From Sphagnum magellanicum (taxonomy: Eukaryota > Streptophyta > Sphagnopsida > Sphagnales > Sphagnaceae), in NCBI GenBank assembly GCA_021904315.1, contig CM038908.1, positions 13,164,501 through 13,228,500 on the forward strand: a stretch of DNA of 64,000 nt. Reading direction: 5' to 3'. The position numbers and the translations under genes are program-made. This document shows positions 25,700-38,737 of the stretch, piece by piece; position 1 is the first letter of the stretch; each line of letters starts with the position of its first letter. The notes below the pieces were generated by a model, which saw nothing but the letters and a program-made list of their open reading frames with translations, was not told where the DNA came from and did not search any database.

Positions 25700-28502
25700 C
25701 TTTTTGCAAACTTTCCCAATATCTTTTTAAACAATGTCCTGAACTACATCCCACCATAAGTTTGCATCTTTTTCCTCCATTGATAATGCTTGAACTTTAC
25801 ATGGAGCAAAGTACTATACTTTTTTATTTCACTATTTTCTCCAAAGACAATATCATAATTGAAGGGTTTTTTCTTCTGAGTTTCCTTTACAAGTTTGTTT
25901 AACTTTTCATTAAAGGCAATTTACTTTTGCAAATTTTTGTCCATCTATGCATGCTTCTGTTCAACTTGCCTTTGTTTGTCATTATTAACTTGATATGCAT
26001 TGGCATTGTCCACTCTAAGCTCTTCCACCTCCTACTACTTCAAGATAATTTCCTCCATGTTCTTGTAGTTTCTCTAAAGTTTATTATGCTCTATACTTAA
26101 AATATCCTTTTTTACTTTTAGACCCTAGTGATTGGCATTTGTCTCCTTTAACAATGCCTTTAAGGAATCCCTTTCTATTATGATGTTTTCCAAATCCTTG
26201 TTTTATTTCTCCATGTTATTGATCTTCTATTTGGCTACCTAAAGTTCTGCCAATACCTGATTATTCTCAATGTTCTTATCTTGCAACTCTACTTTAAGCT
26301 TTTGTTCCTTCTCCAAAGCTCCCTGCAAATTTTCAACAGTTCTATCCTTCTCTTCTATAATCTGCTTGTTTTTTATCTCTAGATTAGAAAGTCTAAGCAA
26401 AATATTTGTGATATGTACAGTATATTCTACTACCTATTGAAACATAGTATAGCTATTCTTTGCTCATCCAATTCTGCTTCTATCCCTTGCACAAACCCTA
26501 GTGTATGAAACCTAGGAGTCTGACCCTTGGAATTTGCACCTAATGAACCTAGACTCTTGTGTGCAATCTAGACTTCTCCAAATACATTCATGCATGTTGT
26601 AAAACTTAGTCTTGAAGGCAACATACCTTCATTATTCTATGGTGATGGAACATATTATTGTACTTCTGGTGGATCCCAATCAAAATCATATACTTGTTCC
26701 TTTACTGATTGTTGAGCTTGAGACTCTAGCTCCTTCTTGGGCCATCTTTAATACTCTTGCCCATCTGACCTCTACTCCTACTTGGGAGAAATGGGTAGTC
26801 TCGAATCAAATTTAGGAGATATGGATTTCTCCTTCTCTCTTTGATTCTATAGTTATTATTTCTTCAATAATTCTACTACTTGTTGAAGATCAATATTTTT
26901 TTTTATTATAGTATCCTCATGTCTTCTTTGCCTCTTCTATAGAGTCTTTATCTCCTCATCATCATCAAACTTAGACATTAAAATTGTTCTTTTGGTTGTC
27001 CTAATCTCTGGCCATTTCTCCTTTTTAGGAGAGATGTGTGTAGGGTTTAGAGGCCTTTTGTTCATAATGAACTTCTCCCTCAAATTTTTTCTTTTTCTTT
27101 TGTCCTCGTGAAGTTGTTTTACCTATTTCTTCTTCTCATGTGATTCTGCTACTTTTAATGGAAACCACTTTTGAAACAAAACTTTTAAGGCTATGGTAGA
27201 ATGGTATACATCCTTTTTTTGTTATCTTTTGGTTGTTCCCTCAATCATATTTTTCTAACACTTGTCCCATCTGATCAATTCTTTGACCAATTGAAAATAC
27301 ATGATTGCAACCCAATTAACACTCTCCATGATCTACTCTATAGATCATCATAGCAAACTTATTGTTAAAATATTGCACCTTATCCTTTTGGTAAATATTG
27401 TCAAAATGGCAACAATTTTATTAACATACTCTAACCTCATCTTTTCTACAACCCACCCTTCATTAGTGATGTAAGTGTTAGGGACTCTATTTGCTATATT
27501 TGCCAATGCTACTTTGGCATTAGACATTTCCACTTGATCTGCTTCTATCTTTCTTGTATGGAAAATTCTAAAAACTTTTGCCAAGACATGCTTGTCTATT
27601 ATTTTCTACTCATCCCCCACCTTGATTTTATTATGTTCAAGATCCAATTTCCAATTGTTCAAAAATTCAACTAGAATGTTGTGGTGAGGTGTCTTCCACT
27701 CAATTTCAAACATACCTACTAATCTAATTCTGTTTGCCCAGGCTTTTTCTTCCTCTCCATAACTTGTCCAAAGCAAAATGTTCTTCAAATTGCTATTATG
27801 ACTCTACTTTGTTGGAGTAAAGACATACCTAACCTCATCATCTTGATGAGTACGCATTTTCTTCCCATGCAAATTTGCAACCATCGCTTACCAACTTGTT
27901 TTCTTTGTGCACTTCTTATTGGGAGTATGAACTCTCTTTGGAATTTGCTCTTGAGTGTACTCCTCTTGATGTAATGGCAATTGTTGTTGTTGTTGCAAAT
28001 CATCCTTCTACTAGTCTTCCGCAGAATCTGAAATAGAAATGGGACCGACTTGTTCACAAGAACTTACCTATCTTTTGGGCTTTCTAAAGTTATATCTCCT
28101 CAATGTTTCTTTATAATCTCTCTCATTTTTTCTAATTGCTTCAAAATCCCTCTCAAAGTTAGATATCGGAGAGGTTTTCTGAGAAGAAGAATAATAATAA
28201 ACTAGAGAAGGAAAAGGTGGACCTCTTTCTAGAGACCTAAATTGCAAAGGCAAAATGTTTACAAATTTTTGCTGCTCTTTCAATTTCTCTTGCTCCCCTT
28301 TCAACTTTTGCAACTTCTTTTTAAACTGTACTTGTAATTTCTCCACAAAACTTTTTTTGGTACTCATTTTGGAGACAAAAAACAATTGAAACATGCTTGT
28401 AGAAAACGAAAACAAAAAGTCATTATGGTGATTGTTACTTTCTAAAACGTTATCACCTCTTTTCATGAAGTGATGTTTCACTTTTTGTTTTAGGGCCAAC
28501 AT
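25700..28502 (-). pseudogene. Extra coding region of the retrotransposon, downstream of integrase
   Basis: Minus-strand frames between integrase and the 3' LTR form a chain of protein-like segments. The first is 28,068-28,502, rich in K/E/Q, with MSTKKSFVEKLQVQFKKKLQ as a possible start. The next are 27,785-28,057, 27,606-27,788 (EIEWKTPHHNILVEFLNNW) and 27,348-27,584 (MSNAKVALANIANRVPNTYI). The frame then continues through NNKFAMMIYRVDHGE at about 27,325-27,370. Near 26,990-27,060 there is NKRPLNPTHISPKKEKWPEI, and about 26,220-26,400 carries a heptad-like Lys/Glu/Leu stretch (ENLQGALEKEQKLKVELQ). The segments need several frame changes and read through stops, so the region is dead. No envelope-like signal peptide or membrane segment is seen. 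I know no function. Confidence 0.55.
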
Positions 28503-28969
28503 TTTAATGATTTGTACTTTTTAAAGATTATTTGACATATGTCACCTCCTGGTTAAATTCATACTAACACCGACATGGGTTATAATTAATACATGCTAAA
28601 CAAATAATTATGTGGATGTAGCATTGGGTGATTCTGATGACATTCCTAAATTTGATGATAGAATATAATGTACATTATAGATTCCTTCTGGCCTATGCTA
28701 AGTCATCAGATCAACAGAATCTTGTTCTGACATTAGTGATTTATTTACCCCATAATCCAATAAATGTGAAATTGTATAACCATGGTTTAGGTATTTGTCC
28801 ATGACCTACTGGCTTATTAGATTTACTAAGGTTTTTTCTGATACTATTATCCAATTAGTGCCAATGGTCTTTATTTCTCTGTGATCTTTTGAATATTCAT
28901 CAAATGTTTCTTCCATGTGGTTTTCATCTATGGACTATAAAGACTTTTAATCCTCTAAACTCTAAATCC

Positions 28970-30211
28970 CCTTCAATGTCTAATCCACATATGTATATGG
29001 TTTTAATTTATTAACATTGACCAATATTGGATTTGGTTCAAAATTGTTAATAGAAACAAGAAAAATAATATTATTGGGTAAACAATATTGTACCCTTAGT
29101 GGACCAAACCATCTTTTCTTGAATTTTTCTAGATGTTTCTCCCTTTGGGAAACCATAAGACATAATGTCCAAATTGGAACTCTTTACTAGTATTTTTTTA
29201 TCAATAGAAATTTGTTCCATTGGTTGGCTCCAACATTGTTATGAGCTTCCAATCTATTTTCCTATAGCTTTTTTAATTCTGTAATTTTGGCTGTTAACAC
29301 TTTGGTTAATTTTACATCTTTTTGGTCCCCACTAATAGTCGACATAACATATTTTATTGGCATTAGAGGATGCAAACCATAGATTAACTAGTAGAATGTA
29401 TAACCTGTTACCACCTTGTAAGCAATCTTATATGAAAACAAAAATGTAGACAACTGTTCATCCTAGTCTATTCTTTTATCATTAACCAACTTGGTCAATA
29501 GTTTACCAATGACTTTGTTAGTAGATTCTATTTGTCCATTTCCCTATGGATAATATGTAGTAAAACTAACATGCTTCAACAGAAATTGTTCTGTCAGATG
29601 TTTTATTATAACATTGATGAAATGTATTCCTTGATCTATAACTATGGTCAACGAATATCCAAATCTATTCAAAATATATTCATACAAAAATTTGACTACT
29701 ACAGTATTGGTTATGAGTGCCTTTGCCTCTACCCACTTGGTTGCATAATCTATATGTATTTGTTTCCTATTAATATTCCTATTGGTTTGATTGGACTTAT
29801 AAAATCTAGACCCTAGTTCATAAAGGATTCTTCTAGAAGTGTTGTTACCAACTTGGCTAAACTTTTTGTTTTGAGTCCTGCAATTTTCTGACAACTATCA
29901 CAACTTTTGCAAAAGTCATGAGTACCCTTGAATAAAGTTGGCCACCAATGTCCTACATCTAAAATTTTCTTTACAATAATATTTATAGCAAAATGTCTTC
30001 CAACCACTCCTTCATGTAGCTCCTTCAAAACAATTTGTGCTTTTGAGGTGGTTAAACATCTACGCATTTTGTTGTCTTGTCCGACTTTGTACATAATTCC
30101 CCTTTTAAAGTGAAAAGTTCTGCCTTGTTGGCCAACTTCTGTTTTTGAATTAGGTTCAAAGTTTCTGGCATCTGACCTGTCTCTAAATAGGTTTTTACTT
30201 CCTTCAGCCAT
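28970..30211 (-). pseudogene. Integrase domain of the gypsy element, broken
   Basis: The N-terminal zinc-binding HHCC region is readable (HEGVVGRHFAINIIVKKILD ... FCKSCDSCQK). It is followed in another frame by the catalytic core (IDYATKWVEAKA, then IDQGIHFIN with the second Asp). The C-terminal part continues towards 28,970 with stops (for example KKRWFGPLRVQY). It would have inserted the cDNA into host DNA. Frameshifts separate the pieces at about 29,815-29,890 and below 29,544. Confidence 0.8.
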
Positions 30212-30246
30212 GTAAGTTCTACATAAAATAATGATGCATACACAAT

Positions 30247-30492
30247 CTAATTTGGGACACCCAATGGTTTTAAATTGTCTGGCAATTTAAATAAAACATC
30301 AACAACTACATGGTTTTTACTAGGTTTGTAAATTACTGTGAACTCATGCTCCAAGAATAACAGCAACCAAATTGTTATCCTTTTTGACACTTGTGGTTTG
30401 TTGACCAAGTACACTAAAGCCTTATGGTCTACATTAAAAAAAAAATTGTTTCCCAATAAAAAATATTTGAACTTATGTAAAGCATAAACCAT
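30247..30492 (-). pseudogene. RNase H domain fragment of the gypsy element
   Basis: The 81-codon frame contains MVYALHKFKYFLLGN, VDHKALVYLVNKP and YKPSKNHVVVDVL, which match the gypsy RNase H signature (ALHKFRHYLLG, VDH.AL.YL, VADALSR). The usual alanine-aspartate of VADALSRL is changed to VDVLFKL. It sits between RT and integrase as expected. Confidence 0.8.
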
Positions 30493-30849
30493 TACTAAAG
30501 CTTCTATTTCTATAATAGCATAATTATGTTCTGCCTTATTGAGTAGTCTAGAAGTATATACTATAAGCTGGTCATACTTACTAGGTGGATTCTATGCCAA
30601 CATTGCACCTATGCCAACAATGATGCATTTGTGTGCACATGAAACTCTAACTGCCAATTTGGAGGCATTAGAATCGATGCTTCCATGTATTTCAACTTGA
30701 TTTGATCCCAAATTTCTTGACATCATGTGCTCCAAATAATGGGTTCTATTTTCCTCATTAACTTGGTGATTAATGCCATGATAAAGAAAAATTAGTTCTT
30801 GATAAAACATCTATAAAACTAAACCATACCATTAAAAACCTAAATCTGT

Positions 30850-31430
30850 TGTGGATTGGTAGGTATTGGCATGTTCACTATTACCTAAACCTTTTTGGGG
30901 TTTGGTATTTTTCTTTCCTTATAAATTATGAACCTTAAAATTAGTCTTGAAAATACCATAAAGGCACATTTCTCTAAGTTAAGACTAATTCTATATTCTT
31001 TACACTTCTAAAAACAAAGTGTGAGCTTCATCAAATGACTTTCTATATCATTATAAACTGTGAATCATCCAAAAATATCTTCATGAACTAGTCTAAATAC
31101 TCTTTGAAGGTTCTGCTAACTACTTTTTAGAAAGTTGGTGGCCTATTTTTGACATTAAATGGCATCACCATCCAAACAAAAGCTCCCAAATCTATTACAA
31201 AAGTTGTTTTGTATCTATTCTTAGGGCTATGGAAATGTGATGGTATTTTAAATATTCATCTAGAAATGAATAGGCTTCATACCTTGTTACAGTGTTCAGT
31301 ACTTCATTAGAAAATGGCAAAGGATAAGAATCTTTTTTGGTTGCCTTATTGAGCTTCCTAGAATCCCCACAAATTCTCAATTTACCATTCTTCTTAGGCA
31401 CTACCATTATGGGTGATAACCATGTAGTCT
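30850..31430 (-). pseudogene. Reverse transcriptase domain of the gypsy element, broken
   Basis: The 70-codon frame at 31,195-31,407 gives VVPKKNGKLRICGDSRKLN, then KDSYPLPF and YSFLDEYLKYHHISIA. These are the gypsy RT motifs VVPKKNGK.R.CVDYR.LN, YPLP and FLDG.SGYHQI, here with substitutions. Further left, FLDDS is encoded at about 31,061-31,075, the position of the catalytic FLDD/YLDD box. Stops occur directly after it. Confidence 0.85.
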
Positions 31431-32374
31431 TTTCTACAGTTGAATAAATCCAGGTATTAACAATTTATCAATGTCATGTTTGATAGTTAAAACATAATTA
31501 GGGTTCAATCTATACTTTGTTTGATTTGTTGGTGGAATTGAAGTATCTAACTCAATTCTATGTTGAGCCAATTCTGGAGGTATGCTTTTCAAATCTTTGT
31601 AAGTCTAGGTAAACACATCCTTGAACTCCTTAAGTAGCATCTAAAGTTCTTTAGTCTTCTCCTTTGTCAATTGTGAATTAACCTTGATGTATTATGGATT
31701 TGCCTCTATGTCAAGATTTAGTTTAACAAGCTATTATTCTTTAATCAAAGTCCAACTTGCTATTTGAAGATTTTGTACCTGTATTTTTGCTGGTGTTTCA
31801 TCCATTTGAATATCATCTTGGTTATGATGTTAATAGGTTTTTGGATAAACCTTATTTTCCAATGAAACTTCTGGTCTGACATAATTTTTTTTTGATTTCA
31901 CTATTGAAGGTTCCATTTTTGCAGTTGTTTGATCTAATGTCCCTTGCTTTGGATTAGATTCCTTAGTGCTTTTGATTTTTAACATTCTAACATTCAACAA
32001 TGAAATTGTTTTTTCTAAAATGTAATTGTGCCAATTGAGAATACTTTTGGTTTTGTTTCAACGATCAAATCTTCCTCTTCATCTATTAACCTTTCCATCA
32101 AGTCATAATAAACAAGTAATTGGGACCTTCTAGTTTCTACTCCCAATTTCATGTTAACTAATATTGTTCTGACTATTCCATTACCTTGAACAATAATGAC
32201 ATTGTTACCCTAGTCATATGTAACCTTTACACCTTTGAACCAAGGTCTTCTTAGCAACATAAAATAACTAGAATCTACCACATTGTTTTTTAGAATAATA
32301 AATGTGGCTATATATGGAATACCATGTATGTGAATTTTCAAATTTCTAATGATTCCTAAAGGTATGGTCATACT

Positions 32375-32600
32375 CTAATCTACCATGCTAAAGTGGTATG
32401 GAGCTAGCCTTGGTTTGGGTAAACTTAAATTTTTTGTTATAATGTTCACATTTGCCTTTCCATCTATCAAAACATCCTCAAGAAGATTCTTCCCAACTTG
32501 TACTTGGATAACTACCATCAGGTTATTTACCTCTATAGTTGATGTGTTTAGTTTAGAATGTGTCCCAACCACTGTGGCTACACTAGGCTCTAATATCTAC
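32375..32600 (-). pseudogene. Aspartic protease region of the gypsy element
   Basis: The frame reads VLIDGKANVNIITKNL followed by LPKPRLAPYHFSMVD. This corresponds to the retroviral-type aspartic protease motif (D-G/S-G-A/S then N(I/L)(I/M)), with the catalytic D-G-G altered to D-G-K. It lies between the gag zinc-knuckle region and RT. Confidence 0.65.
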
Positions 32601-32999
32601 TTAGTAACTATATTAGGTTTTTCTAGCTTTAGTTTCTACCACATATACTTTTTAATATTCGGTGCTATTTTTAGCAATTGACCTAACCTCAAAGTATAGG
32701 TAGTTTCTAACATTTATTTACTGATATCTTGGAATATTTGTTTCATAGACATAATTCTGTTGATAGGATTAATAAACAAACTTTGTGATATAATTGGTTT
32801 TGTGGACACCTCATATTTTGGCAATCCCGCTCAAATTGTATTCCACTATGCTTTTTCGTTTGGAATCAAATTTTGTGGTGGGTTTTCTGCTTGCATCTCT
32901 TGTATAGCCTTGATAAAAGATTGTTATAGTCTTTGTTCTTTTTCACAGTCAACAACGGACTTCTTCTTGATTGACTTTCTATCTTTAAACACATGTTTT

Positions 33000-35350
33000 T
33001 CAGTAACCTTGTTCTTGGTGATGGCCATATTCACATCCACCATATGGACCAAAGGATTTAAAAACCTTGGGTTCTACCACAACTTGTTTATCTATTGGTT
33101 TCATTCCTTTGTTCTTACACATATTCTGCATATAATTGTACTTAGGATAATCTATGATCTTATGTTTAGTGTCATCACAAATATGACAAGAATACCTCAC
33201 AGGCCTTTGTACTTTTATCTGTTGAATAGTAACCTCAGAGACTACAGGAACATGGTTTTCCTTTTTTTTGACTCTATAGGTTTCAACATCTTGTGACAAT
33301 TTGTACAATACATTCCTATTTTTCTTGGGACTATTTGAGGTTTTAAAGCTAATACTATCTTATTACTCTATGGTATTGATAGATTGCTTATGGCCTCTAT
33401 GTCAAAAATTCCTTCTTCGCAAACCAAAACTACTTCTTTATGTTGTTACAAAATTTCTCTCTTCATACTTGTTGTTGCTACACGGAGATATGGTTGTAAT
33501 CCAGATTTGAAAATAATAGTTAAGAAACTATTTATTGTCTTGTGTTGAAAACTATTGGCCAACTTCAATAACCTCTCATAATAGACTTTCATTCTTTCAT
33601 TCTTTCATTTTTCTCTTGTTCATGTTTTTCAACTACAGGTAAACTTGTTCATCATTCTGAACTTCTTTGTACCTTTTACAAAAAGTTAATTGCAATTTTA
33701 CAAAAGTACAATTTGGGTAATCTCCCATGTAATTGTTACACCAATTAAGACACAATATCTCTAAAGGTAAAACTAAATAGATTAATAATTTTTGCATCAT
33801 TTGTTTCATTATTTGCTTTAATGGTAGCTTTAAATACTCTAACATGAGCATTTGGGTCAAAATTTTTGACATACTTTGGATAGTTAAGTGGCCAACAATA
33901 AGGTCTATTTAGTGGTAATGGTGGCATGCTTGGATTCACCATTGGTAATCCAAAATATCCTAGAGGTCCTAGAGGTCTTGGAGGATCTAATCCGCTTCCT
34001 TTTAAATTTAATGGTTGACTAACAAAAATTGTGTTCACCTTTTGAGGTATATCTTCATGCAAACCCACAAATTTGTTCCCCTTGGAGTTTGTGGTTTGGA
34101 TCTAACACCATCAAGAGTATAAACTGGTGTTAATACAAATGGAGCTTCAATAACTGTACTTATAAACTAAGGCATTGCCATAAAATATAATGGCATAGAT
34201 TTTACTGGTTCCATTCTGAAATTTGAAGTTCCTACATAGGTAAGTCCAATATGATTTTGAGATAATAGATTTGGTATAGGAGCTACATAAATAGGTACAT
34301 CTACCATAGTCTGAGCTCTCATTTCCATTTTGTTTTCTCTCTAGACTTATTCTTTGAGTTTATTTGGAATTCTGAATTTCTCATGGTACAGATCCTCTAA
34401 TTCAATATGTCCATGCTTCCCTACTTTTGCAGGTTTCAAATTCAAATTTTGGAAATGTTCAATAATCCTTGCCTCACATTATCTTCAATAAATGTACATT
34501 CATTGATTTGATGTCCAATTTAATGGCAATATGTGTAATGTGGAAAATTTGGTCTTGGAATTCTATTCACACTATGAATCCCTCTACTTCAATCCATTAT
34601 AACTCCTTTAATTATGCTTCCATTCTACTGATTAAATCTGGGTTCATTGTACTTCATTCCTAATTATCTCGATAATAAGGAGGTGAAGTAGATTTGTACC
34701 TTAATACTATTTCCTCCCTTTCTGACATGTTGAGTCTTTATTCTTCTTTTTGAATTAGAGCATTAGAGGTATGTTACTACATTAGATTTATTGAATCCAA
34801 CACAACTTTCTGTTGAGGTTCAAATTTTCAACTCCTTTATTTAAACTTAACCTATGAATTTGCATTTTCAATCTGACGTTCTTCCTTCTTGGAATTTTGT
34901 AACAAATTGCTAGTGCACCTCAGTGCTTCACTAGTTTGCATTTCACGAAGAATAATCAGTGTTGCTTGCATTTTTTGGCTTGTAGGTCTCTCTTCTATCC
35001 ATAGATGTCTCTAGTCTATCTAAGAAAGTCTTCTAGGTGTTTCAAACTACTCATCTACTTGATTAGCATTCAAATTGTTGCTAATGATAGCGCCATTTTC
35101 CACTTGTTCATGTCATACAACTTGATCTAATTGTCTCCTTAGACTTCTAGTTACAATTTTATTTTCCATTTTTCCACATCTTAATTTAAATCTGAACAAA
35201 CTTTTTCATTAAAACAAAATCTTCACAATTAGCTACTCTACTTATATCTACTTCTTAAACAAAAAAATTATGATTAAGATTTGAAAAAAAGATGTAGAAA
35301 ATGAAATTGAAGTTCACTATTTATTTATAGAAACAAAAATTTCAACAACA
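33000..35350 (-). pseudogene. gag region of the gypsy element, broken
   Basis: Frames at 33,745-34,068 and 33,633-33,872 read as gag-like sequence, with a proline-rich linker and then YPKYVKNFDPNAHVRVFKAT and LCLNWCNNYMGDYPNCTFVK. The frame at 33,000-33,308 holds a decayed zinc knuckle (CHICDDTKHKIIDYP) whose last cysteine is lost. The part from 34.1 to 35.35 kb is too degraded to read. Confidence 0.65.
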
Positions 35351-35407
35351 AGATATAACAACATTTTAAAATTCACTTTGAATTTAGACCCTAAGATGGT
35401 TGCCAAA

Positions 35408-35831
35408 TGGTAAATACAAAATCTTTAATCCTATATTTTGGTCTAAAATTTGGATTAAAATGCAATAAAACTAATACTAACAAAGTCTACTCATTTAAAT
35501 CTACTTAGAACTAGTTTCAGAATTAAAATCCAGTAATGAAAGTATGATAAAAACATCAAAACAACAAACTCTAACTATGGAAACAAAGCTTTTCCAAAAT
35601 TCAAAGTATATTTCTCTCATATTCCATTAAAGCTGCATGTTCTACAATGATACAATGGTCCTCATTTCTTCCTCTTCTTCCAAGATATATTCCTCCACAA
35701 AAATAGTCCTATGTTCTATTCAAATTCAAATGGTGATAAAAACTATGTAATCAAGTTAGTAATTCTTAAAAAAATATCTTAAGTAAATAGAAATATACTA
35801 ATAATTACCACAAGTAATTGTTCCCTTAACA
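35408..35831 (-). repeat. 5' LTR (right on + strand)
   Basis: A 424-bp copy, TGGTAAATACAAAATC to CCCTTAACA, matching the left LTR. In element orientation the sequence directly inside it starts TTTGGCAACCATCTTAGG, where the tRNA primer site should be. It is not the common initiator-Met type. Confidence 0.92.
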
Positions 35832-35836
35832 CACGT
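35832..35836. repeat. Target-site duplication, right (CACGT)
   Basis: Same five bases as at 24,498-24,502, directly outside the CA end of the LTR. Confidence 0.85.
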
Positions 35837-38735
35837 ATAATGTTTAATGAGTGCTTTTGAAAGCTTTTCATTCATTGGATATTCTTTAGATTAATTCAAA
35901 TGCTCCAATGATATATTATAAACCTTACTATATAAAAATATATATACTTTCAACACCAAATGAAAATTTCATTTTTAAACATGAAAAACTAAGCACCTAT
36001 TACACTTGATGTGGCTCATGTTAATCTAACTATACCCAATTGTGATTTTGGTAAATTTTAGTACTTGTTGGTACTCCAAAATACCTAAAATGCATGTCAA
36101 AATTTGGTCCATTCAAGCAAACTAATACCTTACCAATCAATGTTTTGTTTATTATTACTCTAGTTCTTGTAATTTTGGATCCAATTACTAGTCTATATAT
36201 AGGTCCCTTCTACATAGTAAATGGTTGTTTAAATCTTTAATTTGTGTTTTTTGCTATATTCAAAATAATGCTTGCACACCAATTGCAACATGATAAATTA
36301 TATTTAGGTTTCGACATGGTTGGATGTACTAAAATGAAATAATGTGAGCTTTTAGATTTTTCTATTGTAGAATGGAATTTAAGTTTTTGAACCTAAACTT
36401 GAAGTTAGGTCTTTCAAACATTCAAATGATGATGTTAGGTTGGGAGATGACATGAAATGCCAAAACACAATATCAAAGTGAATATGATTAATCATCTATA
36501 ATAGGTGCGAAAAGATCATGGCCCAAAATTTAACTAATTATTGGCCATGCACAATTCATAAAAACTAAAGTCACCTCCATGATGACTTGTCTTAGATCCA
36601 AGAATTTGCATTTGTTATAGATCAAAGAATCTTGTCTTGTCATAAATCCAAGAATGTGCAAAACATTGCAAAAGTAATTCAACTTATTTATTTTGAATAA
36701 ACCATTGGAGGAACATTAAAAAAAGTTGGGCTCAAAGTCAAACATTGTAGCCACAAAGCATTGTAGAACTTGAACCTTCCAATTACGACATGTCATTCTT
36801 CTTATTAGAAACAAAAATTTAAAAAATCCAACAACCTATGAATTGATGGTGGCTAGGTTGCTTTTCTTGCACTCCTTTTTGCATAGATATCATATTTAAA
36901 ATCTATTCCATGTGGTATTCATCCCAAGGAAAATATTACAAACCACTTACCATAAAATCAATTATTTTAAGTGTGAAATTTTATTACTTGAAGAAGAACT
37001 TAACTCTTGATGAAATTATCTTAACATGTTTCAACCCAACCAGAGAAATTTTGAGAAAATCCATTGAGAAACTTTCATTGTCAATGATAGAAATGCAATA
37101 CAACTTGGGAAATTAAAGTCCAATAGCAAAGGAAATTGAAGGAATCCAAATACAAAAGGAAGATCAAACAATTTCAATTTTCTACTTGTCATTGCCACAA
37201 ATTTGAAAAAATTGCACAATTAGCATAATCACCAAGGGAGGCAATAAAAGGATCTTGCAACATGGGAGTGACGTCTTGCTTCTTTTCATTAGTCAATTGA
37301 TGAGAAGAACTTGCATCTTGTGTTCTTCTTGTTGCCTACCACTTTTTTCTTCTTCATTATTTTGTGCTACTCTTGTTGAGGTTTGCACCATGATAAGGAA
37401 AATGTTAAACAAAGGTGTTAATTACGAGTTACTAATGGTAGACTCAAGCATGTTCTCCCTTGTTGGAGTTTTTGACAACTAATGTGAACTTGGTTGAATT
37501 GATTGAAAGCTTTCAATCAAAGGCAAATACAACATTTTGTGAGAGCCCTTCCTCTAAAAAAAATCCCTTGATCATTATAATATAGTTGTTTGATTAAGGA
37601 GGATGGAGTTAGGGTTTAAACCTAAAGCATACAACTTTTGCTTGTTGAAAGAACATCACAATAGATCAAATCTTTGATTTAATGTTATGAAAAAGGTTTT
37701 TGGATAAACCCATGAACACAAAGTAAGAATTAGGGTTTGCCAAGCTTCTGCCATGTATATGCTTTTTTTGGTCACATTTAAAAAAAAAAGCTTCTCTTGC
37801 AAAACTATTTCACAAAAAAATGGGTAAATTATATGTGAAAATCAAGAAGACAATTGATTACAAATGTGAGTTTTGTTATTGAGATTCAACTAGTTCAAAT
37901 CACAAGCATTAATGGACAATTTATGTACCATTTCTCTCAAGGATGGCAAAGGGTTATTATGCTTGCCCATAGAGCCCTATCTAATTGTTAGCAACAACAA
38001 AAAAAACCTGCTAACTTTTACAATGCAATCAAAACTTGTGAAAAGAATGGAGCCATTTTCTTGAACACAATCCAAGCACAAATAACAGAATAATAAAGAT
38101 TTGATAGTTGAGGAGGATAAAAAACATTGTACCTCATCTTTAGTTTTTAAAAATGTCTATGATGTCTTGGCCCATACCTTGAATTTGATTTCACCTTCCT
38201 TAAGCTTTCTAAATCTCAAATCACAAATGAGGATTCCAATTCATAACAATTGTAAATAGATAGCTGTTTCAAATTCATTATTATTAGTGTGGCATGTGCC
38301 ATTGGCCCTAGTGTTACCGCGCTTTCAACCGATTTTTCCTTCCAAAACCTGGTTTTTTGGAATTTATTTGAATTTTCAATGGTAGAAATCACTTAAAAAT
38401 CAATATCTCCCACATTTTGAATCCAAATCTTAGCAAATAAATTCCATTAAATCCAGCTCATCAAGATCTTTCCAACAACACCAAAGGCACATTCCAATTC
38501 CTCCGAAATTTTCAGCTACCATTTAATTTAATTGTCAATGAAGAAATCATTCAATATTCAAGAACTTCTACACCACAAGTCCAAACGCCATGAAACCAAG
38601 CCCATGCACCCCTCCTCCTTCAAAGCTTTCCAAAGAGACCAAGAACATGATTTGAAGCATCCTGGTTGGGTGGATCTCATAAATACAAACAAAACAAAAC
38701 AAACAAACTACCTTCCTTCATAGGTAGATTACAAC
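35837..38735. other. AT-rich intergenic DNA, no gene seen
   Basis: Short frames only (for example 36,910-37,116 + and 37,255-37,482 +). No domain, RNA or ordered repeat is recognised. Confidence 0.5.
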
Positions 38736-38737
38736 TA

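Larger units (their letters stand above)
24503..35831 (-). mobile_element. Ty3/gypsy LTR retrotransposon, complete ends, decayed coding
   Basis: The 11,329-bp element is bounded by two related LTRs and a CACGT duplication. Coding lies on the minus strand, so the right LTR is the 5' LTR. Reading leftward the order is gag, a degenerate zinc knuckle, protease, reverse transcriptase, RNase H, integrase, an extra coding region, then the 3' LTR. RT before integrase defines the Ty3/gypsy type. All frames carry stops and shifts, so it cannot act by itself. The sequence next to the 3' LTR (24,919-24,945, minus strand) is G-rich and fits a polypurine tract. By eye the LTRs differ at roughly one base in ten, which suggests an old insertion. 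Confidence 0.92.
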
